Source of the DNA: JAPOXR01 sp965199765
GTDB taxonomy: Bacteria > Pseudomonadota > Alphaproteobacteria > Rhodobacterales > Rhodobacteraceae
DNA length: 64,000 bases
Assembly (NCBI GenBank): GCA_965199765.1
Contig: CBDATC010000002.1
Coordinates: 558,001 to 622,000 of the forward strand
Direction of reading: 5' to 3'
The translations under genes and the position numbers were made by a program. Shown piece after piece: positions 17,811 to 25,038 of the stretch (within the stretch, counting starts at the first letter, position 1; each line of letters opens with the position of its first letter). The notes under the pieces are model-generated. The model did no database searches, was not told where the DNA came from, and saw only the letters and a program-made list of their open reading frames with translations.

Positions 17811-17981
17811 ATCCATACAAAATTTAATTCATATAAAAGAAAAAAATCCCACACAGCGCACCCGCTTGCTTGCTTAATGCGCATGTTCAATTCGGTAATC
17901 AAACTGTTTACATCATCGCAATAACAATTTAACGTTGAATTCATTCCAGAAATGGTTTTCTTTCACGAAATTCGGAGAAAT

Positions 17982-18266
17982 ATGATGAACGCAAAATCCC
18001 TTGCAATCGCGGGCGCGGTCGCTACCGCATTCGCAGCGCATGCGCTTCCGGTCGCAGCGGCCGAAAACGAAAAATGCTATGGCGTCTCGCTTGCCGGTGA
18101 GAATGATTGTGCTGCCGGGCCGGGCACAACCTGCTCGGGCACTTCAACGGTTGACTATCAAGGCAACGCTTGGACGCTCGTCCCAGCCGGCACTTGCGAA
18201 TCCATGGAACTGCCGGACGACCGCATGGGTTCGCTCACACCGCTCGAACGGGATCTTCCTTCCTAA
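17982..18266 (+). CDS. bufA1: Bufferin-type copper-binding RiPP precursor (DUF2282, BufA1)
   Basis: A roughly 94-residue secreted precursor. The signal peptide is plain (AKSLAIAGAVATAFAAHALP then VAAA). The mature part has four cysteines in the DUF2282 pattern: EKCYGVSLAGENDC, AAGPGTTCSG and WTLVPAGTCESM. DUF2282 proteins linked to DUF692 and DUF2063 genes were recently named bufferins: peptides whose cysteines are modified by the DUF692 enzyme and that bind copper in the periplasm. The order precursor, DUF692, DUF2063, DoxX is complete here. GGAG lies upstream of two consecutive ATGs (17982, 17985); the second has better spacing. A possible promoter (TTTACA near 17907, TAACGT near 17930) is weak. 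Confidence 0.88.
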   Translation: MMNAKSLAIAGAVATAFAAHALPVAAAENEKCYGVSLAGENDCAAGPGTTCSGTSTVDYQGNAWTLVPAGTCESMELPDDRMGSLTPLERDLPS

Positions 18267-18328
18267 GGCAAGTCACGAACGGGATGCGGCATCCGCGGAT
18301 AAAGTTCTTTTGACACGTCGGAAGCAAG

Positions 18329-19213
18329 ATGACTGAAACACGCGAATCCGAATTCGCGCGGATGCCGCAGCAGCGTCTGCCTCCGCTTCCGGGGGTAGGC
18401 TATAAGGCACAGCATTTTGCCGCTATCAAGGATCAGCCCGGCAGCGTCGCTTGGCTTGAAATTCACGCGGAAAACTACATGGGTAACGGCGGCAGGCCAA
18501 TTGCCCAGCTGCGTAATCTGCGCGAATCCTTTCCAATTTCCTGTCATGGGGTCGGCCTGTCGATCGGCGGCGAAGAGCCACTCGACGCGGAGCATTTGCA
18601 GCGACTGAAAACATTGGTTGAGTGGCTCAATCCCGCAGCATTCTCCGAGCATTTGGCTTGGTCTACTCATGAAGGCGTGTATTTTAATGACCTTCTGCCT
18701 CTTCCCTACACTGAAAAGACCTTATCAAGGGTATGCGCACACATAGACCAGGTGCAGGACAAGCTTTCCCGGCAAATGCTGCTGGAAAATCCGTCGAACT
18801 ACCTTGAATTTTCGGAAAGCAGTATCAGCGAGACAGAATTTATCGCAGAAGTCTCGCGCCGAACAGGATGCGGCCTTCTGCTGGACATCAATAACGTTCA
18901 TATCTCGTCGGTAAACCGAGGATGGGATGCGCGAGCTTACATTAATGATTTTCCACTGGAAAAGGTTGGAGAATTTCACCTCGGAGGACACATTGGCGAG
19001 CTTGACGAATTCGGCAACGAACTATTGATCGACAATCACGGCACGGAAATTCATGACCCTGTTTGGGAACTGTTTGAATACACAATCGAACGGGGTGGAC
19101 CGAAGCCAACATTGATCGAATGGGACAACGACGTGCCTGACTGGACGGTGCTTGCCGCTGAAGCGGAGCGTGCCGCGGCATATCTGTCGGCCGGTGCCAA
19201 GAAAGCTGCATGA
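18329..19213 (+). CDS. bufB1: MNIO family RiPP maturase (DUF692, BufB1)
   Basis: The 294-residue protein belongs to the multinuclear non-heme iron-dependent oxidases (DUF692), which adopt a TIM barrel and bind two or three iron ions. Visible family blocks are PPLPGVGYKAQHF near residue 18, WLEIHAENYMG near 41, SCHGVGLSIGG near 72, AFSEHLAW near 104, LLENPSNYL near 150, LLLDINNVHISSVNRGWDA near 183-200, HLGGHIG near 217 and LIEWDNDVP near 265; the His, Asp and Glu residues in these are the expected metal ligands. By family knowledge it oxidises precursor cysteines, to thiooxazole-type groups in bufferins. BufC starts inside its stop codon (ATGA). Confidence 0.92.
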   Translation: MTETRESEFARMPQQRLPPLPGVGYKAQHFAAIKDQPGSVAWLEIHAENYMGNGGRPIAQLRNLRESFPISCHGVGLSIGGEEPLDAEHLQRLKTLVEWLNPAAFSEHLAWSTHEGVYFNDLLPLPYTEKTLSRVCAHIDQVQDKLSRQMLLENPSNYLEFSESSISETEFIAEVSRRTGCGLLLDINNVHISSVNRGWDARAYINDFPLEKVGEFHLGGHIGELDEFGNELLIDNHGTEIHDPVWELFEYTIERGGPKPTLIEWDNDVPDWTVLAAEAERAAAYLSAGAKKAA

Positions 19214-20004
19214 CCGTTACTCAGAACCGCTTTGTCAAAGCGCTGCGCGATCCTGACATAGCTGTTCCATCGGGATTGAAGATCGGACATCGGCCAGCCG
19301 GACGAAGATTTTCCGTGTATCGCAACAATGTCGTTGTGAGTCTGACGGAAGCGCTCAATGTCACGTTTCCGGTGATTCGGAAATTGGTCGGCAACGCGTT
19401 TTTTGCCGCGATGGCACGGGTGTATGTGCAACAGCATCCGCCCCGTTCGCAACTGCTGATGCGGTTTGGCGACCGGATGCCGGAATTCTTGCTGTCGTTT
19501 CCTCCCGTTCAAGGATTGCCCTATTTGGCTGATGTTGCAAGATTGGAACTCGCTCTTCGAACTTCATATCACGAGAGCGACACAAATCCGATTGAGGCGG
19601 CGGCGATTGCAGATCTGACCGGAACAGACATTCTCTCCGCACGTCTTGAGCTAGCGGCATCCCTGAGAATGCTCCGTTCCGATTTTCCAGTCTTCAGCAT
19701 CTGGCTTGCCAATGCGCGCAGCGGACCGAAACCGCAATTCAATCCGGAAAATGTCCTGGTGCTTCGACGGGAATTCGACCCAGAGCCCACAGCGGTTACA
19801 CTTGGCCAATTCGATTTCGTGGCGGCTCTCTTGGACGGGAAGACACTTTTGGAAGCATCAAATGCCGCTCAATCGGTCGAGCCGGATTTTGAAATTGACG
19901 GTATTCTCAGCCGCTTGCTTTCCCACAATGCCATCATCGGTATTCGCTTGTCAGAAACAGCTGAGTCTGACAAGAATACGCCAGACTGCCGAAATTCGAT
20001 ATGA
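19210..20004 (+). CDS. bufC1: MNIO partner protein (DUF2063, BufC1)
   Basis: A 264-residue DUF2063 protein. The N-terminal block is characteristic: FSVYRNNVVVSLTEALNVTF near residue 36, then FPVIRKLVGNAFFAAMARVY and PYLADVARLEL near 100. The C-terminal half is a second, less conserved domain. DUF2063 proteins partner DUF692 enzymes and are thought to recruit the precursor leader to the maturase. The ATG overlaps the bufB stop, indicating coupled translation and tight stoichiometry. Confidence 0.9.
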   Translation: MTVTQNRFVKALRDPDIAVPSGLKIGHRPAGRRFSVYRNNVVVSLTEALNVTFPVIRKLVGNAFFAAMARVYVQQHPPRSQLLMRFGDRMPEFLLSFPPVQGLPYLADVARLELALRTSYHESDTNPIEAAAIADLTGTDILSARLELAASLRMLRSDFPVFSIWLANARSGPKPQFNPENVLVLRREFDPEPTAVTLGQFDFVAALLDGKTLLEASNAAQSVEPDFEIDGILSRLLSHNAIIGIRLSETAESDKNTPDCRNSI

Positions 20005-20017
20005 ACCGGGGGACTAG

Positions 20018-20548
20018 ATGATCACGCTTTTCAACAGAATCGAACGGATTTTTGCCTGTATCGAACACATTTTATCGCCGTGGTTTTGGCCATCGCTGGC
20101 CCGCTTGCTATTCGCGGCTGTGCTGCTGGTCTATTATTGGAAATCCGCCCTCACGAAATTCGATGGACTCTTTTCTCCCAGTCTGGGCGCTTATGCGCAG
20201 ATTTTTCCGAAATCGATGGAAGCGGTCGGTTTTGATCCCTCGCAGCTTTCTGTGCTTCACACCTTGGTGGTTCTGGCTGGCTCGTATGCGGAAGTGATAT
20301 TGCCTTTGCTGGTTTTGATCGGTCTTTTGACCCGGCTTGCCGCGCTCGGGATGATTGGATTTGTTGTTGTGCAAAGCGTCGTTGATGTTGTTGGGCACGG
20401 ATTGGCCGCCTCTGATATCGGAACGTGGTTCGACAACATGCCCGGATCACTGATAATGGATCAGCGCGCGCTCTGGATTTTCCTGCTGTTGGTCATTGTG
20501 CTCAAGGGAGCAGGTCCAATTTCAGTCGACCGGTTTTTAACCCGCTAA
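20018..20548 (+). CDS. DoxX family membrane protein of the bufferin cluster
   Basis: The 176-residue product is hydrophobic with about four membrane helices (near residues 25-45, 80-105, 108-130 and 150-165) and the DoxX signature region LLVYYWKSALTKFDGLFSPS and PLLVLIGLLTRLAALGMIGF. DoxX proteins commonly end DUF2282-DUF692-DUF2063 operons; the role is not settled, with quinone-linked redox functions suggested for relatives. It begins 13 bases after bufC and is the last gene of the operon. Confidence 0.85.
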   Translation: MITLFNRIERIFACIEHILSPWFWPSLARLLFAAVLLVYYWKSALTKFDGLFSPSLGAYAQIFPKSMEAVGFDPSQLSVLHTLVVLAGSYAEVILPLLVLIGLLTRLAALGMIGFVVVQSVVDVVGHGLAASDIGTWFDNMPGSLIMDQRALWIFLLLVIVLKGAGPISVDRFLTR

Positions 20549-20601
20549 TCGGACGGCCTATCCGGAATCAAACGCCAATGGATTTCCCAACGCTGATTTT
20601 G

Positions 20602-20787
20602 CTATGATTTATATGTGCCGCTGCGTTGAGCTCGTGTGATATTGCAAAGTCGATCGGCTTCGGCATCCCGCAGCGTGTTCAGTGTTTCCTCAACCGCACC
20701 CCTGACCATTTCACCTGCATGATCCTTGATCCTCGCCTCTTTGATGTGAACTACTTTTCCCATCGGATTGTCGTCTTTCTTGTCCAT
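20602..20787 (-). pseudogene. IS256-family transposase remnant (N-terminal part)
   Basis: A 61-codon frame from an ATG at 20787, preceded by GAGGA, encodes the N-terminus of an IS256-like transposase: KVVHIKEARIKDHAGEMVRG then AVEETLNTLRDAEADRLCN, the conserved start of this family. It then jumps to RAQRSGTYKS and a stop, which looks like an internal deletion followed by truncation. The DDE catalytic core is absent. The intact ribosome binding site means a short peptide could still be made. Confidence 0.7.
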
Positions 20788-21003
20788 TGTCGGTCCTCTC
20801 TGTCTGAAAGGAACCACCGGCTAAAGCGAATGTGCGAAAGATTCTATACGTTATCCCCGCCTTTAACTTTCGGGTTGATCAGACCCAAAGCATAAGAGAT
20901 TCGCCGGCGCATCATGCGAATTTCCGCGAGTTGGATAACTTTTGGCCGTGCAATTCGCGAATTTTCTCGGCATCCGATGGCCTGGGTCGAATAAGCTATC
21001 ATC

Positions 21004-21909
21004 CTACGGAAACCGTTCAGTGAATTCGCGCCATTCACGTGGTGACATCCCTGAATCCTCTTTGGAAACCGATTCGCCTCTCAGCCTGCGCCGAATGCAC
21101 TCAAGCTCGGCCGAAGAAAGATCCGCGCCATTCGATTCATAATCTTCGAATGCTTTCCAAGCCATAGGCACCCATAAGCGGATTAATTCGCCGATAGCTT
21201 CTGCATACGCGCGGATCTCGAATTGGGCATGCGCGTCGGCGCGCAGAGAAACAAATCGCAACAGGTTATGAAGATCGATTTTCCAATACCATTGCGTATA
21301 AATGTTTGCTGGCAAGGTCATGCGCGCGAGTTCACGCGCAAGTCCGGTTTTCCCGTCTTCTGAAAGCATGGCCTGATAATTCGCATAAGCGTTCGCGCAT
21401 CCCTCTTTCAGAATCGCGAGCACGCCTGCGGCTTCCTCCGGATTAAGAATTTGCCCCCTGCCCTGTGCATTGGAACCGGACTGCGCTGCCAAATGCTCCG
21501 GTTTTGGAATGTAGAATTCCTGGTCCAAAACCGAGTAGCGGGCCGAATACTCGTTCACATTCGCGGTTCGATGACGAATCCATTGACGTGCGACGAACAG
21601 GGGCAGTTTCACATGCAGCTTGATTTCACACATTTCGAACGGCGTTGTGTGCCGGTGGCGCATGAGGTAGCGGATTAGACCCTCGTCTCCCCGAGCCAGT
21701 TTCGTCCCCGTTCCATAGGACACACGGGCCGCTTGGACGATTGAAGTGTCATTTCCAAGATAGTCGACCACGCGCACAAAACCATGATCCAGAACCGGCT
21801 GCGCCTCATAAAGGACAGACTCGAGCCCTTCGCTGACCACGCGCCGCGATTGGTTCACCGTGGCCCGCTGATGTTCGATTTGCTTTTGCTGTTCGCTGGT
21901 GATGGACAA
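21004..21909 (-). CDS. thyX: Flavin-dependent thymidylate synthase
   Basis: ThyX makes dTMP from dUMP using methylene-tetrahydrofolate and NAD(P)H through FAD, unlike the classical ThyA. The 301-residue product carries the ThyX motif RHRTANVNEYSARYS (R-H-R-x7-S) near residues 113-127, with HRHTTPFE just before it and a C-terminal Arg/Asn pattern (KIDLHNLLRFVSLRAD) near 210-225. Start: TTG at 21909 with GAGG five bases upstream. No thyA is in the window. It is divergent from gloA. Confidence 0.94.
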   Translation of the reverse strand: MSITSEQQKQIEHQRATVNQSRRVVSEGLESVLYEAQPVLDHGFVRVVDYLGNDTSIVQAARVSYGTGTKLARGDEGLIRYLMRHRHTTPFEMCEIKLHVKLPLFVARQWIRHRTANVNEYSARYSVLDQEFYIPKPEHLAAQSGSNAQGRGQILNPEEAAGVLAILKEGCANAYANYQAMLSEDGKTGLARELARMTLPANIYTQWYWKIDLHNLLRFVSLRADAHAQFEIRAYAEAIGELIRLWVPMAWKAFEDYESNGADLSSAELECIRRRLRGESVSKEDSGMSPREWREFTERFP

Positions 21910-22084
21910 GAAAACCTCATATGATCTGTGGTCAGCGCTTCATTCAATGATTGAGTTCAATTGGCAAGCAGGCAGGAAACCGCGAAGCGCAAACCCTTTT
22001 ATTGCCGACTTTACGACGTACTGCTAGCAGCAATTCAGAATTGAAACGATCACAAGCGACTCACTTTACCCACGGGAGCTGTAA

Positions 22085-22513
22085 ATGGGAATCAAATACC
22101 TCCACACCATGGTACGCGTTCTGGACCTTGAAAAATCCATCGCGTTTTACAAACTTCTTGGACTGGAAGAAATCCGCCGAAATGATAACGAATCAGGACG
22201 CTTCACATTGATATTTCTGGCCCCGCCGAATCAACATGAATGTCCGGTCGAACTCACCTACAATTGGGATGGAGATGACGGTCTTCCGTCAGATAGTCGG
22301 CATTTCGGCCACCTCGCTTATGCTGTGGACAACATCTACGCGATCTGCCAGCTGCTTCAAGAGAACGGCGTGGTCATCAACCGGCCGCCGCGCGACGGTC
22401 ATATGGCGTTCGTTCGCTCGCCTGACAATGTCTCGATTGAACTGCTGCAGAGCGGCCAACCGCTTCCGCCTCAAGAGCCTTGGGCCAGCATGCCAAATAC
22501 CGGAATATGGTAA
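22085..22513 (+). CDS. gloA: Lactoylglutathione lyase (glyoxalase I)
   Basis: The 142-residue product isomerises the methylglyoxal-glutathione hemithioacetal to S-lactoylglutathione. It shows the vicinal-oxygen-chelate fold: YLHTMVRVLDLEKSIAFYKL at the start (metal-binding His), VELTYNWD near residue 57 (Glu ligand), HFGHLAYAVDNIY near 74 (His ligand) and SIELLQSG near 120 (Glu ligand), so all four metal ligands are present. GGGAG sits eight bases before the ATG at 22085. The split ssrA gene follows immediately. Confidence 0.92.
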   Translation: MGIKYLHTMVRVLDLEKSIAFYKLLGLEEIRRNDNESGRFTLIFLAPPNQHECPVELTYNWDGDDGLPSDSRHFGHLAYAVDNIYAICQLLQENGVVINRPPRDGHMAFVRSPDNVSIELLQSGQPLPPQEPWASMPNTGIW

Positions 22514-22574
22514 GCGAGCGTGCTCAGCTTCTCCACACATTTTCGTTTTTGGATTTGACTGTGCCGAAAATATC

Positions 22575-22603
22575 TTGACGAAATTTGGATATGTTGCTAT
22601 ATG
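22575..22603 (+). promoter_or_regulatory. Strong sigma70-type promoter of ssrA
   Basis: TTGACG (22575-22580), a 17-base spacer, then TATATG (22598-22603): the best promoter match in the window, placed to start transcription near 22610 at the beginning of the tmRNA acceptor piece. Confidence 0.7.
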
Positions 22604-22610
22604 GTTTGCA

Positions 22611-22689
22611 GTTCCTTTGGGAAATATGGCGATAAAGGCGCGCGGAATAAACGGATCGGACCCGGGGGCGGTACCCGGCGGCTCCACCA
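22611..22689 (+). ncRNA. ssrA: Two-piece tmRNA, acceptor piece
   Basis: This is the 3' part of tmRNA, moved upstream by the circular permutation typical of alphaproteobacteria. It ends with a T-arm and acceptor strand (GGACCCGGGGGCGGTACCC, then GGCGGCTCCACCA) with an encoded CCA at 22687-22689. CGGCTCC pairs with the GGGGCCG that opens the coding piece at 22715, allowing one G-U pair, giving the seven-base acceptor stem that is charged with alanine. The 5' boundary is inferred from the promoter. A 25-base spacer to the coding piece is presumably removed by processing. Confidence 0.85.
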
Positions 22690-22714
22690 GATCTTTGTCA
22701 TTGGAGAAGACTTC

Positions 22715-22922
22715 GGGGCCGAAATAGGATCGACGAACGCGTAAAGGCGTCAGCTTTCGCTCGGTGAGGAACCACCGTTATCGGTCCGATTTGCACAATT
22801 GCCAATGACAATCGTGCTCCGCTAAGGATGGCTGCGTAAGCAGTCCGCTTTCAGCGGAACTTTTAGCCCGGCACCCTAGCACGTGTCGGCGGGGCTGCAG
22901 GCGCCTGGCAACAGAAGCCTGC
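22715..22922 (+). ncRNA. ssrA: Two-piece tmRNA, coding piece with proteolysis tag
   Basis: The piece opens GGGGCCGAAATAGGATCGAC, the universal tmRNA 5' signature. The tag reading frame is at 22801-22839: GCC AAT GAC AAT ... GCT GCG TAA, giving ANDNRAPLRMAA, with the expected A-N-D-N start (recognised by the SspB adaptor) and an Ala-Ala end (recognised by ClpX). A helix TCCGCT-TTC-AGCGGA follows at 22844-22858. The 3' end is uncertain: a GCAGGC/GCCTGC hairpin at 22897-22922 may be part of the RNA or its terminator. tmRNA rescues stalled ribosomes; the adaptor gene sspB is next. Confidence 0.88.
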
Positions 22923-22934
22923 ATTTGTTTTCCC
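22897..22934 (+). terminator. Hairpin with short T-rich tail after ssrA
   Basis: GCAGGC (22897-22902) pairs with GCCTGC (22917-22922) around a 14-base loop and is followed by ATTTGTTTTCCC. The tail is an imperfect T run, so termination may be partial, and the stem could instead be the closing helix of the mature coding piece. Confidence 0.4.
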
Positions 22935-22993
22935 ACCAAGCCCTGATTAGTTGTAATGGCACCCCGTGCATCATCGGAATTGGAGAGTCGAAA

Positions 22994-23497
22994 ATGCCAG
23001 CGATCAATTACGGCGAGATCATGGTGCAGGCACTCAGACATGCCGTGCGCGATGTGTTGTCCTTTGTTGAGAAAAACGGCCTGCCGGAAGCCAATCACTT
23101 CGTGATTGATTTCGCTACCGATCATCCGGGAGTGGAACTGCCGCCCCGGCTGAAACAAGAGCATCCTGAGACCATGCGCATCATCTTGCAGAACTGGTTC
23201 GAGAATCTGCGTGTCGGCGATGCCGGTTTCTGGGTAACGCTCAGCTTCAACGAAGTTCCCGAATCGATATATATTCCTCATGTCGCGATGCTGCGTTTCA
23301 GTGATCCGGACGCCGGCGTGAATTTCAGTTTTCCCCATCACACGCAATCACTGCATCTGGCGAACCAAGACCCGCTGACAGAAGAATCCATGCCCGACGA
23401 TGACGTTGCGACACCGAAAACCGCTGAACAGCAGACCTCGGACAATGTTGTGAGTCTGGACCGCTTCCGGAAAAGCCAAGCGGCTGGCGATCAATAA
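22994..23497 (+). CDS. sspB: ClpXP adaptor SspB (alphaproteobacterial type)
   Basis: The 167-residue protein delivers ssrA-tagged polypeptides to ClpXP. Family blocks: MVQALRHAVRDVLSFVEKNG at the start, NHFVIDFATDHPGVELPPRL near residues 34-54, HPETMRIILQNWFENLRV near 57-75 and FWVTLSFNEVPESIYIPHVA near 80-100. After about residue 115 comes an acidic, flexible linker and a basic end (VVSLDRFRKSQAAGDQ) resembling the ClpX-docking XB tail. I start at the ATG at 22994, seven bases after GGAGAG; the longer frame would run into tmRNA. Its tag RNA, ssrA, is directly upstream and fumC follows by 28 bases. Confidence 0.88.
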   Translation: MPAINYGEIMVQALRHAVRDVLSFVEKNGLPEANHFVIDFATDHPGVELPPRLKQEHPETMRIILQNWFENLRVGDAGFWVTLSFNEVPESIYIPHVAMLRFSDPDAGVNFSFPHHTQSLHLANQDPLTEESMPDDDVATPKTAEQQTSDNVVSLDRFRKSQAAGDQ

Positions 23498-23525
23498 TTC
23501 CGCTGTCCGAAAGAGAGAAAACGAA

Positions 23526-24920
23526 ATGAAGGAAACCCGTACGGAAAACGATGGCTTCGGCCCAATTGAAGTCCCGCGAGACCGGTATTGGGGAGCGCAA
23601 ACCCAGAGGTCGCTGCAAAATTTCCCGATCGGCTGGGAGTGCCAACCCGTTGCAATCATTCGCGCGCTCGGTTTCATCAAGCAGGCGGCCGCGTTAACCA
23701 ATTTGGATTTTGACCTTCTTGAACCAACAATCGGCGAGACGGTCGCCGCCAGCGCGGCGGAAGTTGCATCCGGTCGGTTTGATAAGCATTTTCCGCTGGT
23801 CGTCTGGCAAACCGGATCAGGCACGCAATCCAACATGAATGCAAACGAAGTGATTGCGAACCGGGCCATTGAACGTCTCGGAGGTGTGATCGGTTCGCGG
23901 CATCCGGTTCACCCGAACGATCACGTCAATCGCAGCCAGTCATCAAACGATACGTTTCCGACGGCCATGCACGTCGCAACCGCAATCACCGCCCGGGATG
24001 CTCTGCTTCCAAGCCTTCAGATGCTATTGCAAGCTCTTGAGCAAAAGGAATCAGAATTCTCCAAAATCATCAAAATCGGCAGGACCCATACACAAGACGC
24101 CACGCCCTTGACACTCGGACAGGAATTCTCCGGCTACCGCCGGCAGATCGAACTTGGAATCGCGCGGGTGAATTCGGCGCTCGGGAATATTTATCCATTG
24201 GCGCAGGGAGGGACCGCCGTGGGAACCGGGCTGAACACCAAGACCGGTTGGGATGTGGCGGTTGCGGCGAAAATCGCCGAGCTAACCAAACTCCCTTTCA
24301 TCACCGCGCAGAACAAATTCGAGGCTCTGGCGGCGAACGATGCCATGGTTGAAATGTCCGGCGCACTCAAAACCATTGCCGCATCCCTCTTTAAAATCGC
24401 TAACGACATTCGGTTCCTCGCTTCGGGGCCTCGATGCGGTCTCGGCGAGCTCAAACTGCCTGAGAATGAACCAGGATCTTCTATAATGCCCGGCAAAGTG
24501 AACCCGACGCAAACCGAAGCCCTAACCCAGGTCTGCGTTCACGTTATGGGGAACGATGCCGCAGTCGGTTTCGCAGGCAGCCAAGGACATTTCGAATTGA
24601 ACGTCTTCAAACCAATGATCGCATACAATGTGCTGCAATCCATGCAGCTTCTCGGAGATGCTGCATCGGCATTCACCCAAAACTGTGTGCAAGGCATCCA
24701 AGCTGATGAAGACCGCATCGCAAAACACATGCATGCATCGCTGATGCTGGTGACCGCGCTTGCGCCGGAGATCGGATACGACAACGCTGCAAAGGTGGCC
24801 AAGGAAGCGCATCGCAAAGCGTCAACGCTCAAAGAAGAAGCGGTCCGGCTGGGATTCGTGGACGAAATTACGTTTGATCGGGTCGTCAGACCTGACCGCA
24901 TGATCGGTCCTAAACCGTAG
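23526..24920 (+). CDS. fumC: Class II fumarate hydratase
   Basis: FumC interconverts fumarate and malate in the citric acid cycle; the class II form has no iron-sulfur cluster. The 464-residue product contains the superfamily signature GSSIMPGKVNPTQTEALTQV near residues 318-337 and substrate-site blocks TGSGTQSNMNANEVI near 98-112 and GRTHTQDATPLTLGQEFSGY near 185-204 (catalytic His). The presence of NMN rather than argininosuccinase-type residues supports fumarase. It follows sspB closely, an arrangement seen in other alphaproteobacteria. Confidence 0.95.
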   Translation: MKETRTENDGFGPIEVPRDRYWGAQTQRSLQNFPIGWECQPVAIIRALGFIKQAAALTNLDFDLLEPTIGETVAASAAEVASGRFDKHFPLVVWQTGSGTQSNMNANEVIANRAIERLGGVIGSRHPVHPNDHVNRSQSSNDTFPTAMHVATAITARDALLPSLQMLLQALEQKESEFSKIIKIGRTHTQDATPLTLGQEFSGYRRQIELGIARVNSALGNIYPLAQGGTAVGTGLNTKTGWDVAVAAKIAELTKLPFITAQNKFEALAANDAMVEMSGALKTIAASLFKIANDIRFLASGPRCGLGELKLPENEPGSSIMPGKVNPTQTEALTQVCVHVMGNDAAVGFAGSQGHFELNVFKPMIAYNVLQSMQLLGDAASAFTQNCVQGIQADEDRIAKHMHASLMLVTALAPEIGYDNAAKVAKEAHRKASTLKEEAVRLGFVDEITFDRVVRPDRMIGPKP

Positions 24921-25038
24921 TCTAACCGCGTTTGCAGGATCTCGTAAATTGCAGCATGAGGGCTTCAACCGGTGTTCTTGTCCTGCGAAACTTCGTTGAT
25001 ATCGGCATGCCTCGGCATCCAAAAAGGGAGAAATAACC

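Noticed and set aside
17740..17981. SigF-type promoter for the bufferin operon, as reported for Caulobacter
   Set aside because: I could not find a GTAACC/CGAA pair at suitable spacing upstream of bufA1.
22289..22687. Minus-strand frame of 132 codons
   Set aside because: It lies opposite gloA and the tmRNA acceptor piece, both strongly supported.
22778..23347. Minus-strand frame of 189 codons
   Set aside because: Antisense to the tmRNA coding piece and sspB; no motif of its own.
24921..25038. Glycine riboswitch before the dehydrogenase pair
   Set aside because: The gap is only 118 bases and shows no paired-aptamer pattern.
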